Source: Shewanella waksmanii ATCC BAA-643
GTDB lineage: Bacteria; Pseudomonadota; Gammaproteobacteria; Enterobacterales; Shewanellaceae
Length of the DNA stretch: 46,234 nucleotides
Assembly (NCBI RefSeq): GCF_000518805.1
Contig: NZ_JAEH01000044.1
Span: 1-46,234 of the forward strand
Reading direction: 5' to 3'
Each line of letters starts with the position of its first letter. The stretch's first letter is position 1. The translations under genes were made by a program, and so were the position numbers. Below the pieces are notes generated by a model. That model made no database searches and was not told the DNA's origin. It saw only the letters and a program-made list of their open reading frames with translations. Below, in pieces: positions 1-9,143 of this stretch.

Positions 1-197
1 ATGGGTTGCGTCCAGTCTAATCTACCATGCTTTCTTAACCATGTAAGGACCGTACTTCGACCTTGAATACCGTAGTGCTGTTGAGCTTGCTTATAGGTTA
101 GTTCGCCTTTTTCTACTTGACTGACAACGGCTAATTTAAAGCCTAATGTGTAATCACGTTGTGTACGTTTAATGCTGATTGTGCTTGAAGGTTTCAT
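1..197 (-). CDS. IS3-family transposase OrfA, N-terminal part (partial)
   Basis: An ATG at 197 opens a frame that stays open to the window edge (65 complete codons). The product starts MKPSSTISIKRTQRDYT and continues with a helix-turn-helix of the IS3/IS911 OrfA type, including YKQAQQHYGIQGRSTVLTWL and then RKHGRLDW. In this family OrfA binds the terminal repeats and is joined to the OrfB DDE catalytic domain by programmed frameshifting; that part is outside the window. The nucleotide sequence is identical to the copy at the right edge. The rest of the protein is cut off by the window, so intactness is unknown. Confidence 0.85.
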   Translation of the reverse strand, partial: MKPSSTISIKRTQRDYTLGFKLAVVSQVEKGELTYKQAQQHYGIQGRSTVLTWLRKHGRLDWTQP

Positions 198-238
198 AGA
201 TAAGTCTCCAAAGTGTCAACTTATCTCAGGACGGGACA
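1..238 (-). mobile_element. IS3-family insertion sequence, 5' end (left copy, truncated by window edge)
   Basis: The element end lies at 238 and begins on the minus strand with TGTCCCGTCCTGAG, fitting the TG...CA ends of IS3-family elements. It carries the start of an OrfA reading out of the window. The 238 bases are the exact reverse complement of 45997-46234. Only the 5' end is present, so the second terminal repeat and orfB cannot be seen. The IS lies just beyond the metG terminator. Confidence 0.85.
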
Positions 239-250
239 GGTATTGATATT

Positions 251-278
251 AAAAAGGCCGCTGATTAGCGGCCTTTTT
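251..278 (-). terminator. Rho-independent terminator of metG
   Basis: A 12-bp perfect inverted repeat (AAAAAGGCCGCT / AGCGGCCTTTTT) with a GATT loop lies 30 nt beyond the metG stop. The A/T ends give a U tract on the minus strand. The IS end begins 12 nt further on. Confidence 0.9.
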
Positions 279-307
279 AACAAAGATTAGCACGATATTT
301 TGCTGGC

Positions 308-2329
308 TTACTTAACCCGCATACCAGGTTGCGCGCCTTCATGTGGCTCAAGGATCCATAGGTCTTTTTTGCCTGGGCCCGCTGCTAACACCATGCCTTC
401 AGATACGCCAAAACGCATTTTACGTGGTGCCAGGTTAGCGACCATGACAGTGAGTTTACCTTCAAGATCTTCAGGGGCATAAGCTGACTTAATACCGGCA
501 AAAACTTGCTTAGTTTCACCGCCTAAGTCTAGCTGTAACTTCAACAGCTTGTTGGCTTCAGGTACATGCTCTGCTTTGGCGATACGGGCTATGCGCAAGT
601 CTAACTTGGCAAAGTCATCGAAGCTGATTTCATCGCTAATCGGGTCTTCATCAAGTTGACTTTTTGGCGCTTCAGCCACTTGTAAATTCTCCGTTGAGGC
701 AGCAATGATTGCTTCGATATTTTTCATATCGACACGCTGCATCAGGGCTTTAAATTTAGCAATCTCATGGCCTGCAAGGTCCATGTCTAGATTGTCCCAC
801 GTTAGTGTCAGTTGCAAGAATGACTCGACGTCGCTGGCAAGCTTTGGTAACACTGGCTTTAAGTAAGTTACCAAAATGCGGAACAAGTTAAGTGCATTAC
901 TGCACACTTGATGCGCTTGTGCTTGTTGATCTTCTTGCTTGATTAACTGCCATGGTGCAGCGTCTGCGACGTAAGCGTTGGCAATATCTGCCAATGCCAT
1001 AATTTCGCGCATCGCTTTACCAAATTCTCGGTTTTCGTATAGATCGGCGATCTCATCTTGTTTAGCTAAGAAACTATTTGTGAGGCTCATATCCTCAATC
1101 GCAGCTAATTTGCCTTCAAAGCGTTTACTGATGAAACCTGCAGTACGAGAAGCAAGGTTAACCAGTTTGCCAACAAGGTCTGAGTTTACCCGTTGCGCAA
1201 AGTCTTCTAGGTTTAAATCGAGATCATCAATTTTACTGCTCAATTTAGCGGCGTAGTAATAACGCAGGTATTCAGGATCTAAATTGTCTAAATAAGTCCG
1301 CGCCTTAATAAAGGTGCCTTTAGACTTAGACATTTTAGCGCCGTTTACGGTGACATAACCGTGGGCATACACGCTGTTAGGCTTACGGTAACCTGCACCT
1401 TCCAACATGGCTGGCCAGAACAGGCTGTGGAAGTAAACAATATCTTTGCCGATGAAGTGGTAGACTTCTGCGGTTGAATCTTGGGCCCAAAATTCATCAA
1501 AGTTTAAATCGTCACGTTTGTCACAAAGATTTTTAAATGAACCCATGTAGCCAATTGGCGCATCGAGCCATACGTAAAAGAATTTACCCGGCGCATCTGG
1601 GATTTCAAATCCAAAGTAAGGGGCATCACGGGTGATGTCCCACTGCTGTAGCCCTTGCTCAAACCATTCGCCGAGCTTGTTGGCCATTTCGGTTTGCAAT
1701 GAACCAGAGGTAGTCCACGCTTTTAACATCTCTTCAAATGCGGGCAGGTCGAAGAAGAAGTGCTCAGTGTCTTTCATCACTGGGGTGGCGCCCGACACAG
1801 CAGATTTTGGGTTTATCAAATCTGTTGGGCTATAGGTTGCACCGCAGCTGTCGCAGTTATCGCCATATTGGTCTTCAGACTTACACTTAGGGCAAGTGCC
1901 TTTAACAAAACGGTCTGGTAAAAACATCGACTTTTCAGGGTCAAATAGCTGAGAAATGGTTTTGGTTTTGATATACCCATTGTCTCTAAGCTTGATATAC
2001 ACATCGCTGGCAAGTTCACGGTTCTCATCACTGTGAGTACTGTGGAAGTTATCAAACTGGATGTTAAAATCAGCAAAATCTTGCTCGTGCTCTTTTTGTA
2101 CTTGAGCAATCATCTCTTCTGGCGCAATACCTAATTGCTGCGCCTTAAGCATGATAGGCGTGCCGTGTGCATCATCTGCACAGATATAGTGACACTCGTG
2201 GCCACGTAGCTTTTGAAAACGAGCCCAAATATCAGTTTGGATGTATTCCAGCATATGACCCAGATGAATGGGGCCATTGGCATATGGAAGCGCGCTGGTA
2301 ACGAGGATTTTACGTTGTGAAGTTGCCAT
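308..2329 (-). CDS. metG: Methionyl-tRNA synthetase
   Basis: This is a class I aminoacyl-tRNA synthetase that charges tRNA-Met with methionine in the cytoplasm. At 673 aa it is close to the 677 aa of E. coli MetG. Visible features are the HIGH-type motif HLGH at residues 22-25, the zinc-binding knuckle with CPKC and CDSC near residues 145-160, the KMSKS motif (GAKMSKSKG) near residue 335, the anticodon-binding helical domain, and a C-terminal EMAP/Arc1p-like OB-fold tRNA-binding domain starting near residue 570 ([11 protein letters not shown]), typical of the dimeric enzyme. The ATG at 2329 gives the expected N terminus ([19 protein letters not shown]). It is transcribed divergently from apbC and followed by a strong terminator. 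The assignment is secure. Confidence 0.98.
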   Translation of the reverse strand: MATSQRKILVTSALPYANGPIHLGHMLEYIQTDIWARFQKLRGHECHYICADDAHGTPIMLKAQQLGIAPEEMIAQVQKEHEQDFADFNIQFDNFHSTHSDENRELASDVYIKLRDNGYIKTKTISQLFDPEKSMFLPDRFVKGTCPKCKSEDQYGDNCDSCGATYSPTDLINPKSAVSGATPVMKDTEHFFFDLPAFEEMLKAWTTSGSLQTEMANKLGEWFEQGLQQWDITRDAPYFGFEIPDAPGKFFYVWLDAPIGYMGSFKNLCDKRDDLNFDEFWAQDSTAEVYHFIGKDIVYFHSLFWPAMLEGAGYRKPNSVYAHGYVTVNGAKMSKSKGTFIKARTYLDNLDPEYLRYYYAAKLSSKIDDLDLNLEDFAQRVNSDLVGKLVNLASRTAGFISKRFEGKLAAIEDMSLTNSFLAKQDEIADLYENREFGKAMREIMALADIANAYVADAAPWQLIKQEDQQAQAHQVCSNALNLFRILVTYLKPVLPKLASDVESFLQLTLTWDNLDMDLAGHEIAKFKALMQRVDMKNIEAIIAASTENLQVAEAPKSQLDEDPISDEISFDDFAKLDLRIARIAKAEHVPEANKLLKLQLDLGGETKQVFAGIKSAYAPEDLEGKLTVMVANLAPRKMRFGVSEGMVLAAGPGKKDLWILEPHEGAQPGMRVK

Positions 2330-2489
2330 CTTATCTCTAAATCAGTAGGTGCCCAATATTAATGGCATAGATACTAACCGATCAAAGGCTAACTTTCATT
2401 AAAAGCTGATGCAATTGCGCTAAATCTACACGAATATTCAGCAGAAATTCTGGTACACTTAGCCAAATTATTTTTAGGGGGTAGCCGTT

Positions 2490-3605
2490 TTGTCTTCAGC
2501 GTCTCAGAATTATCGTCTCAGTGACGATCTTCTCGGCCCAGTGTTGGCCATTTTAGATGATTTCCAAGATCCATATTTAGCACAGGGCCTTGTCAGTGCC
2601 GGTTTAGTTACTAAGCTGGATATTGAAGGAACTCGATTGCAACTAGGTTTGTGCTACCCATACCCTTGTCAGAGTCAGTACCGCGACACCGTCATGGCCG
2701 TCACCAAAAAACTGGCTACATTAGCTGCCATCGAAGAAGTTGAGTGTGAAATCGACTTTCAAGTTGCTGCGGTTTCAGCCATTGAGAGTGTTGAGCCTTT
2801 ACCTAATATCAAGCAAGTTATCGCCGTTGCCTCGGGTAAAGGTGGCGTAGGTAAATCGACTACTTCAGTAAACCTTGCGTTGGCGTTAGCCAGTGAAGGC
2901 GCGCGAGTGGGTATTCTTGATGCGGATATTTATGGGCCATCGATCCCGATCATGCTTGGAGTAACCGATTTTAAGCCGGTATCACCTGATGGCAAAATGA
3001 TGACTGCGGCAACGGCGCACGGCATCACCGCACAGTCGATAGGCTTTATGCTAAACGACGAAGAAGCGGCAGTATGGCGAGGTCCAATGGCTGCGGGGGC
3101 ACTGGCACAGCTCATTAATGAAACCAGCTGGCCTGAGCTTGATTATTTAGTCATTGATATGCCACCGGGAACGGGTGATATTCAGTTAACCTTGTCGCAA
3201 AAAGTCCCGGTAAGTGGCGCGGTGGTAGTGACTACGCCACAAGATATCGCTCTCGCCGACGCGAAGAAGGGCGTCAATATGTTCCAAAAGGTTCATATTC
3301 CAGTACTCGGCATTGTCGAAAACATGAGCTTCCATCAATGCAGTGAATGTGGTCACAAAGAGCACCCATTTGGCAGCCAAGGTGGAGCTAAAATGGCTGA
3401 GCGCTATAATGTACCTTTATTGGGCGAACTGCCCCTGCAATTAAACATTCGTGAAGATGTTGATAAAGGGGCACCAACTGTGGTGTCAGATAGTGACAGT
3501 CATGTGGCTAATATTTATCGTGATATTGCACGTAAAGTGGGTGCACAATTGGCACTCGTTCAGACTCAGCCTGCTGTGTCTATTTCCATTTCAGATGAAG
3601 AGTAA
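2490..3605 (+). CDS. apbC: Iron-sulfur cluster carrier protein ApbC (Mrp/NBP35 family ATPase)
   Basis: This P-loop ATPase binds and transfers Fe-S clusters in the cytoplasm. The 371-aa protein has an N-terminal MIP18/DUF59 domain (about residues 10-90), then a ParA/MinD-like domain with a deviant Walker A motif (GKGGVGKSTT near residue 115), a switch region (DADIYGPSIP), DMPPGTGD, and a C-terminal CSECG, the CxxC that bridges a cluster between two subunits. The start is a TTG at 2490 preceded by AGGGGG at 2476-2481; no better ATG precedes the conserved DUF59 domain. It is divergent from metG, as in many gammaproteobacteria, and only 12 nt separate it from udk, so the two are probably cotranscribed. 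Confidence 0.95.
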   Translation: MSSASQNYRLSDDLLGPVLAILDDFQDPYLAQGLVSAGLVTKLDIEGTRLQLGLCYPYPCQSQYRDTVMAVTKKLATLAAIEEVECEIDFQVAAVSAIESVEPLPNIKQVIAVASGKGGVGKSTTSVNLALALASEGARVGILDADIYGPSIPIMLGVTDFKPVSPDGKMMTAATAHGITAQSIGFMLNDEEAAVWRGPMAAGALAQLINETSWPELDYLVIDMPPGTGDIQLTLSQKVPVSGAVVVTTPQDIALADAKKGVNMFQKVHIPVLGIVENMSFHQCSECGHKEHPFGSQGGAKMAERYNVPLLGELPLQLNIREDVDKGAPTVVSDSDSHVANIYRDIARKVGAQLALVQTQPAVSISISDEE

Positions 3606-3617
3606 AGGTAAGTCTTG

Positions 3618-4253
3618 ATGAGTTCTCAATGTGTCATTATTGGTATTGCGGGTGCATCTGCATCTGGTAAGAGTTTGATTGCTAAAACCATTTATGAGGA
3701 GCTGTGCCGTGATTTAGGTACTGACCAAATAGGTGTTATAGCGGAAGATGCTTACTATAAAGATCAAACTCATTTATCAATGGAAGACAGAGTTCAAACC
3801 AACTATGACCATCCAAAAGCGTTGGACCATGAGTTATTAGCGCAACATTTGAGTGCGTTAAAACAGGGCCAAGCGGTTGATATTCCCAAATATGATTATT
3901 CAGTACATAATCGAGTTGACGAATGTGTGCCAATGACACCTAAAAAAGTCATTATTTTGGAAGGTATTTTGTTGCTGACTGACCCTGAACTACGCGATTT
4001 AATGGATGCTAGCGTGTTTATGGATACGCCGTTAGATATCTGCTTTATGCGTCGTTTAAGCCGTGATGTTGCAGAGCGTGGTCGCACCATGGAATCAGTG
4101 ATGCAGCAGTACACTGAAACCGTGAGACCGATGTTCTTACAGTTTATCGAACCTTCAAAGCAGTACGCTGATATTATCGTTCCTCGGGGCGGTAAAAATC
4201 GCATTGCGACCGATATATTGAAAACTCGAATTCAACACTTACTGGCTAAATAG
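3618..4253 (+). CDS. udk: Uridine kinase
   Basis: It phosphorylates uridine and cytidine to UMP and CMP for pyrimidine salvage. The 211-aa product is nearly collinear with E. coli Udk: P-loop GASASGKS near residue 12, [14 protein letters not shown], the LEGILLL strand, and the highly conserved C-terminal stretch around [24 protein letters not shown] lies directly before the ATG at 3618, but the ATG, with an AAGG about 10 nt upstream, fits the family start ([14 protein letters not shown]) better. It follows apbC by 12 nt. Confidence 0.97.
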   Translation: MSSQCVIIGIAGASASGKSLIAKTIYEELCRDLGTDQIGVIAEDAYYKDQTHLSMEDRVQTNYDHPKALDHELLAQHLSALKQGQAVDIPKYDYSVHNRVDECVPMTPKKVIILEGILLLTDPELRDLMDASVFMDTPLDICFMRRLSRDVAERGRTMESVMQQYTETVRPMFLQFIEPSKQYADIIVPRGGKNRIATDILKTRIQHLLAK

Positions 4254-4301
4254 CGCGATAAATAAGGGTTGAGCTTAAATGGATAAGGATGGCTAATTTA
4301 C

Positions 4302-5126
4302 GTGCTTTGGGTTAATCGTCAATTGGATGGCAAGGTCACGGCTACGGACAGAGGGCTTGCCTATGGCGATGGTGTGTTTGCAACAATGCGCTATACCCAA
4401 GCTGGCCCACTCCTGTTTGAGCTCCACCTTGCGCGTTTACAACAAAGTTGTCAGCGACTTGGTATAGATTGGCAAGCTGATGATCAATTTCGTACCTTTC
4501 TTAATACCATTTGTCGTGACGCTTTCCAGCAAAACGGTCTCGATGGCTGCGTTAAAGTGCTATTGAGCCGCGGCTCTGGCGGCAGGGGATACCAGGCCCC
4601 CGCTGTTGCTAACATCACCGAAGTGGTGTCGCTGCATGCAATCCCACTGCACTATGCTGATTGGCAAGCTCAGGGAATTAACCTTGGGCTGAGCAACATC
4701 GCCTTAGCGCGGCAACCTCGTTTAGCGGGGATGAAGCACCTTAATCGTCTTGAACAGGTATTAATTCGTGAACAAACTTTAGCGGCAAACTGCGATGATG
4801 TTGTCGTATGTGACAGTGAAGGTTGGGTGATAGAGACCGCGGTGGCTAATCTGTTTATGGCTAAAGCGGGTCGAGTTTATACGCCACGATTGGCCTTTGC
4901 CGGAGTCGCTGGCGTGATGCGCCAGCAGTTACTCATTGAGCTAGCCCAGCTTGGCTGGTCTGTTTCAATATGTGATATTAATTTGGCGATGTTAATGCAA
5001 GCTGATAATGTCTTTATGACCAATAGCTTATTTGGCATTGTTGATATCAATAGTGTTAATCAGCAAGTTTTTGTTCATGCTCCATTTACTCAAACTCTAC
5101 GTAGTGCTCTGAATTTATCATTATGA
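4302..5126 (+). CDS. pabC: Aminodeoxychorismate lyase
   Basis: This is a fold-type IV PLP enzyme that converts 4-amino-4-deoxychorismate to p-aminobenzoate and pyruvate for folate synthesis. The 274-aa product begins MLWVNRQLDGKVTATDRGLAYGDGVFATMR, the standard N terminus. The catalytic lysine is in GMKHLNRLEQVL (near residue 147), and E-T-A-V-A-N-L-F matches the cofactor-binding region. The start is a GTG at 4302 with AAGGA at 4285-4289. Its stop overlaps the mltG start (ATGA), giving translational coupling. In E. coli pabC follows fabF; here it follows udk. Confidence 0.93.
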   Translation: MLWVNRQLDGKVTATDRGLAYGDGVFATMRYTQAGPLLFELHLARLQQSCQRLGIDWQADDQFRTFLNTICRDAFQQNGLDGCVKVLLSRGSGGRGYQAPAVANITEVVSLHAIPLHYADWQAQGINLGLSNIALARQPRLAGMKHLNRLEQVLIREQTLAANCDDVVVCDSEGWVIETAVANLFMAKAGRVYTPRLAFAGVAGVMRQQLLIELAQLGWSVSICDINLAMLMQADNVFMTNSLFGIVDINSVNQQVFVHAPFTQTLRSALNLSL

Positions 5127-6133
5127 AAAAAACGCTCGTTACTCTAGCAGGTTTGCTATTTACGCTTCTCACCGTTGCGCTTGTTGGCCTATATTATGTG
5201 CATCAAAATGTGCAGAGTTTTAGTCATACGGCTTTTACCATTACCGAACCGCAAACCCTTGAGCTTAAACGCGGCACTTCGTTTAACCAGTTACTTAATG
5301 AGTTGCAAAAAAGGCAGCTTATTACTGAAACATGGCCTGCTAAAGTGCTTATCAGATTACAGCCAGATGTAGCCAATATTCGTTCAGGCTACTATGACAT
5401 TCTGCCCGGTGATACGTTCATTGAATTGATACAACGCCTTAATCAAGGTAAAGAAAAAGTGTTTAGTATCACTTTAATCGAAGGTCAAAACATCAAAGAG
5501 TGGCGAGCGGTCTTGGCATCCAGTAGCCATACCAAAGATAATATCGACAATGTGTTTAATGCAGTTTTAGTTAAACATGGCGATGAATCAGGGTTGCCAG
5601 AAGGTAAATTTTATCCAGATACCTATCACTATCATGCTGGCGCAACGCTCGAGAGTATTGTTGAGCAAAGTTATCTAAAAATGCAGCAACAATTAGCGCA
5701 AATATGGCAAGCACGGGATGAGTCTATTCCACTGTCGACGCCTTATGAGTTGTTGATCATGGCGTCAATCATTGAAAAAGAGACTGGCAAAGCCAGTGAG
5801 CGCCCTTGGATATCGGCTGTATTTACTAATCGATTACGAAAGGGGATGCGCCTACAAACTGACCCGACGGTGATCTACGGGATGGGTGATCGTTACCAAG
5901 GTAATATTACGCGCAAAGATTTGCGTGAACACACGCCTTTTAATACTTATCGAATTAACGGGCTAACACCGACACCGATTGCCGCACCAAGCGGGGCGTC
6001 ACTGCACGCCGCAGCTAACCCAGCAGATGTGGATTACTTCTACTTTGTCTCCAAAAATGACGGTAGTCATGTGTTTTCAAGAACCTTGGCTGAGCATAAT
6101 CGCGCCGTGAATAAATATCAGAGAAATCGATGA
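5123..6133 (+). CDS. mltG: Endolytic murein transglycosylase MltG (YceG family)
   Basis: It cleaves nascent peptidoglycan strands internally at the inner-membrane periplasmic face and is thought to terminate glycan chain growth. The 336-aa protein (E. coli 340 aa) has one N-terminal membrane segment (about residues 5-26), a LysM-like region with [16 protein letters not shown], and the YceG catalytic domain. The catalytic glutamate lies in [15 protein letters not shown] (near residue 217), followed by [12 protein letters not shown] and [20 protein letters not shown]. It overlaps pabC and tmk by 4 nt each, so the three form a tightly coupled operon. Confidence 0.96.
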   Translation: MKKTLVTLAGLLFTLLTVALVGLYYVHQNVQSFSHTAFTITEPQTLELKRGTSFNQLLNELQKRQLITETWPAKVLIRLQPDVANIRSGYYDILPGDTFIELIQRLNQGKEKVFSITLIEGQNIKEWRAVLASSSHTKDNIDNVFNAVLVKHGDESGLPEGKFYPDTYHYHAGATLESIVEQSYLKMQQQLAQIWQARDESIPLSTPYELLIMASIIEKETGKASERPWISAVFTNRLRKGMRLQTDPTVIYGMGDRYQGNITRKDLREHTPFNTYRINGLTPTPIAAPSGASLHAAANPADVDYFYFVSKNDGSHVFSRTLAEHNRAVNKYQRNR

Positions 6134-6762
6134 ATAACCAAAACAACGCCAAATTTATTGTTATTGAGGGATTAGAAGGTGCTGGTAAATCTAGCGCTAT
6201 TGCTTTAGTGAAGGACTTTATTGAAAAGCATACTGGTGCTGTTCCGGTTTGTACTCGCGAGCCTGGTGGCACTCCGCTGGCTGAAAAAATGCGAGACTTG
6301 GTTAAAGTGGCTGATGAGACTGATCCCCTGTGTGATAAAGCGGAATGCTTACTGATTTATGCGGCAAGAGCTCAGTTAATTGCTAACGTGATTCAACCGG
6401 CGCTGGACCAAGGGCAGTGGGTATTGGGCGATAGGCACAACTTGTCATCGCTTGCTTACCAAGGGGGCGGCCGAGGTTTATTAGATGTGGTTAACTCCCT
6501 GAGTGAAATTACCTTAGGCCAATTTAAACCGGATTTAACCTTGTATCTTGATATTGAGCCTAAGCTGGGGTTAACCCGCGCGGCAGACCGGGGCGCTCTT
6601 GATCGGATAGAGCAGCAGGATGTCAGCTTTTTTGAGCGTGCTCGCAGTACGTATCTATCATTAGCAGATCAAGACGACAGCATTAAAGTGGTTGATGCAA
6701 GCCAAACAATGGCTGCGGTTCACAAAGATATTATTGCTGTCTTGCAGAGCCAAGGCTGGTAG
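6130..6762 (+). CDS. tmk: Thymidylate kinase
   Basis: It phosphorylates dTMP to dTDP in the cytoplasm, an essential step to dTTP. The 210-aa product has the P-loop [10 protein letters not shown] (near residue 13), [11 protein letters not shown], the DRX motif in [16 protein letters not shown], and the LID region near [14 protein letters not shown]. The ATG overlaps the mltG stop (ATGA at 6130). holB begins 3 nt after the tmk stop. The tmk-holB pairing is conserved and joins nucleotide supply with the replication clamp loader. Confidence 0.97.
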   Translation: MNNQNNAKFIVIEGLEGAGKSSAIALVKDFIEKHTGAVPVCTREPGGTPLAEKMRDLVKVADETDPLCDKAECLLIYAARAQLIANVIQPALDQGQWVLGDRHNLSSLAYQGGGRGLLDVVNSLSEITLGQFKPDLTLYLDIEPKLGLTRAADRGALDRIEQQDVSFFERARSTYLSLADQDDSIKVVDASQTMAAVHKDIIAVLQSQGW

Positions 6763-6765
6763 TTG

Positions 6766-7683
6766 ATGAATCGCTTTCCTTGGCTGGATGCCATCAGTGA
6801 GCATTGTTTTAGCCAGCTGGTCAATCAAACTTTAGGCCATGCCTACGTTGTTGATCTGCATCCAGGCTATGGTGCCAACGAATTTATTCAAGCTTTTGCC
6901 GCTGCAGCGCTGTGTTTATCACCCAATGTTCAAGGTGCATGCGGTCAATGCAAGTCTTGCTTGTTGATGAATGCTGGCAATCACCCAGATTTTTACCAAG
7001 TTGCCCCCGATGGCAATCAAATCAAAGTCGATCAGATCCGTAGTTTGTGCCAAGACCTCGTCTCGACTGCACAACAAGGCGGGCGCCGTGTCGCGGTGAT
7101 TAATTACAGTGAGAAAATGAATCAAGCTGCGGCTAATGCACTGCTAAAAACCTTAGAAGAGCCAGGAGAGGGCACGCTGCTCATCCTGCAAAGCTCACAG
7201 CCTGCGCATCTGCTGGCGACCATCACTAGCCGTTGCCAGCGGCTACATATTACCTTGCCCGATGCGGCTCAAATTAATGCTTGGTTGCAGCAACAGTATC
7301 AAGTAAACCAAGACGCCACTTGGTGCCTGCCCGTTGTCGGCGGCCCACTTGATTTGGCACAAGCCCTACAAGAAGGGCGTTATCAAAGCCTACTGCAATT
7401 GCGCAAAGATTGGATTGAGAGTTTGTCGTCTGGGCACCTGTGTGCTAATTTAATGAGTATTGATGAAAAGCAAGTTTCTGATGCACATAAAGTTTTATAT
7501 CTTGTGTTAAGACAGAAATTACTTAAAACGCCAAATATTGATGCACTATTAGCAGCAAATATCGTCGAGTTATCTACCTTGGTGATGAAGACCTGCCATG
7601 AGTTATCATTAATGCCCAATATCAATGCGTTAGGATTATTTCAAAACTACTTAGCACGCTATAACCAACTGACGGGAAGCTAA
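6766..7683 (+). CDS. holB: DNA polymerase III subunit delta prime
   Basis: This is the clamp-loader subunit that acts as the stator of the gamma complex and loads the beta clamp. The 305-aa product starts MNRFPWLDAI, similar to E. coli MRWYPWL. It contains a zinc-binding cluster (CGQCKSC) and HPDFYQVAP, VDQIRSL, and the AAA+ stretch NQAAANALLKTLEEPGEGTLLIL with the arginine-finger SRC motif (ITSRCQRL). As in other delta prime subunits there is no functional Walker A motif. A TTG at 6763 directly precedes the ATG; the ATG is preferred on homology. The C-terminal half is poorly conserved, as usual. Confidence 0.94.
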   Translation: MNRFPWLDAISEHCFSQLVNQTLGHAYVVDLHPGYGANEFIQAFAAAALCLSPNVQGACGQCKSCLLMNAGNHPDFYQVAPDGNQIKVDQIRSLCQDLVSTAQQGGRRVAVINYSEKMNQAAANALLKTLEEPGEGTLLILQSSQPAHLLATITSRCQRLHITLPDAAQINAWLQQQYQVNQDATWCLPVVGGPLDLAQALQEGRYQSLLQLRKDWIESLSSGHLCANLMSIDEKQVSDAHKVLYLVLRQKLLKTPNIDALLAANIVELSTLVMKTCHELSLMPNINALGLFQNYLARYNQLTGS

Positions 7684-7691
7684 TTAATCAT

Positions 7692-8018
7692 ATGGTCGAT
7701 TTGGTCGTAAATTTTGACACCTTGCATCAGTTGTATCGTGCATATATGCCATTTATACAACCTGCTGGGCTGTTTATTGCTACATCAGAGAGCCATTATT
7801 TAGGGCAAGAGTTGACCATTGCCTATCAATTGCCCGGTAGCACCACAAAACAGGAATTTAAAGGCGCGGTTGTTTGGATCAACCCGCTTGGCGCATCTGG
7901 CGGTCGACCAGCGGGGATCGGGGTCAAAATTTTGTCTGATGCAGACACCCACAAACACCATATCGAGAATTTACTGTCTCGCGAGCTCGCCTCAGGGGAT
8001 TTGACCTGCACAATGTAG
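7692..8018 (+). CDS. pilZ: Type IV pilus assembly protein PilZ
   Basis: The 108-aa protein has a single PilZ domain and closely follows Pseudomonas PilZ (AYMPFIQPAGLFI, a LG...L core, GAVVWINPLGASGGRPAGIGVKI, ending in CTM). Proteins of this group are needed for type IV pilus biogenesis through contact with the extension ATPase machinery. The RxxxR part of the c-di-GMP-binding signature is missing, as in pilus-type PilZ, so direct c-di-GMP binding is unlikely. The position between holB and tatD is the conserved one in Pseudomonas and Shewanella. The ATG at 7692 lies 8 nt after holB. Confidence 0.93.
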   Translation: MVDLVVNFDTLHQLYRAYMPFIQPAGLFIATSESHYLGQELTIAYQLPGSTTKQEFKGAVVWINPLGASGGRPAGIGVKILSDADTHKHHIENLLSRELASGDLTCTM

Positions 8019-8071
8019 CTCTGTATTCTTGCCGTCTTTATTGTGTATTTGCTAATTAGAGTAACTCCCCC

Positions 8072-8860
8072 GTGCTTATCGACTCCCATTGCCATTTAGA
8101 TAGACTTAAATCTGCCCCTGACCATGCTAGTTTGGTTGATATCATCAATCAGGCCAAAGCACGGGATATTAGTCACTTTTTGTGTGTTAACGTTCGCCAG
8201 AAGGGCTTTCGTGAAATGCAGCAAAAAATGGCTGAGTTCGATGAGATTTTTCTGTCGGCTGGAGTTCATCCCCTTGATGTGCAAGAAGGCTTAGATACTG
8301 CTGAGTTACATGAATATATTGCCGATCCCAAAGTGGTCGCCATTGGTGAAACAGGGCTGGATTATTTTTACGCTAATGAAACTAAAGTGCTGCAACAACA
8401 ATGTTTTGAGCAACAGATCGCGTTAGCAGTAGACGTCAATAAGCCGCTGATTGTGCATACCCGTGATGCCAGAGAAGATACTATCGCCTTTTTGAAGCAA
8501 GGCAATGCCGATAAGGTCGGCGGTGTTTTGCACTGCTTTACTGAAAACTGGGAAATGGCAAAAGCCGCAATAGATTTAGGTTTTTATATCTCAGTATCAG
8601 GAATCGTGACCTTTAAGAATGCCAGTGAATTGCGAACTGTGATTCGAAAAGTGCCTAAAGATCGTTTATTAGTTGAAACGGACTCACCTTATCTTGCGCC
8701 AGTGCCGCATCGTGGCAAAGAGAATCAACCTGCTTTTGTAAGAGATGTTGCTGAATTTGTGGCAGAACTGCGTGGCGAAAAGTTCGATGAGTTAGCTCAC
8801 AACACCACAGAAAGCTTCTTTAATCTTTTCAAAGAAGCGGCGGTATTGGCTGGACGCTAG
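8072..8860 (+). CDS. TatD-family metal-dependent hydrolase (YcfH type)
   Basis: This is a TIM-barrel hydrolase of the TatD DNase family. Metal ligands are visible in order: HCH (DSHCHLD at residues 4-10), the glutamate of AIGETGLDYF (near residue 91), HTRDA, LHCFTEN, and the aspartate of ETDSPYLAP (near residue 204). At 262 aa it is the normal length for the E. coli YcfH subgroup, whose physiological substrate is unsettled; relatives act as 3'-5' exonucleases or D-aminoacyl-tRNA deacylases. It starts at a GTG (8072). It closes the pabC-mltG-tmk-holB-pilZ-tatD run; 53 nt separate it from pilZ. No obvious terminator on the plus strand follows. Confidence 0.93.
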   Translation: MLIDSHCHLDRLKSAPDHASLVDIINQAKARDISHFLCVNVRQKGFREMQQKMAEFDEIFLSAGVHPLDVQEGLDTAELHEYIADPKVVAIGETGLDYFYANETKVLQQQCFEQQIALAVDVNKPLIVHTRDAREDTIAFLKQGNADKVGGVLHCFTENWEMAKAAIDLGFYISVSGIVTFKNASELRTVIRKVPKDRLLVETDSPYLAPVPHRGKENQPAFVRDVAEFVAELRGEKFDELAHNTTESFFNLFKEAAVLAGR

Positions 8861-8939
8861 TCAGTTTGATTAACAAGAGCGGCGAGCCTGTGTGGCGGCT
8901 TATACTGATTGGTATTATAGGTGTGAGTTTAAAGCAGAC

Positions 8940-8977
8940 AAAAAAAGACCCAAAACTATTCCAATTGTTCTGGGTCT
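8940..8977 (-). terminator. Rho-independent terminator (minus strand)
   Basis: AGACCCA pairs with TGGGTCT, and the stem is extended inside by GAAC/GTTT-like pairing. Seven consecutive A on the plus strand (8940-8946) form the U tract. There is no T run on the other side, so it works only on the minus strand. It ends the candidate small RNA, or the rsmF transcript. Confidence 0.8.
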
Positions 8978-9040
8978 AGGGGAATGGCTCCTCTCGGAGC
9001 CGTGCGCTACTGTTGAGAACCTCATTAGGTTTGTCTCTGC
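8940..9040 (-). ncRNA. Candidate structured small RNA, family not recognised
   Basis: On the minus strand, in the gap between rsmF and tatD, three hairpins follow one another: a GAG..CTC-closed stem with AACCT/AGGTT around 9017-9037, GGCTCC-GAGA-GGAGCC at 9001-8986, and a terminator at 8977-8940 ending in seven U. A sigma-70-like promoter is possible just upstream (TTGAGC, 18-nt spacer, TACACT, ending near 9045), which would put the 5' end near 9040 and give about 100 nt. I do not match it to a named family. The alternative is an elaborate 3' end of the rsmF transcript, which ends 100 nt upstream. Confidence 0.45.
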
Positions 9041-9143
9041 AACAAAGTGTAGATGATAAATTAGATTTCGCTCAAATATTAACCAATGCTTGCTCACCGA
9101 TTTGTAACAAAATATGTACGGTGTGCAGATAGTCCGCTATCGC

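Noticed and set aside
8915..9097. 60-codon minus-strand frame between rsmF and tatD
   Set aside because: It reads straight through the hairpins and the Rho-independent terminator of the candidate small RNA.
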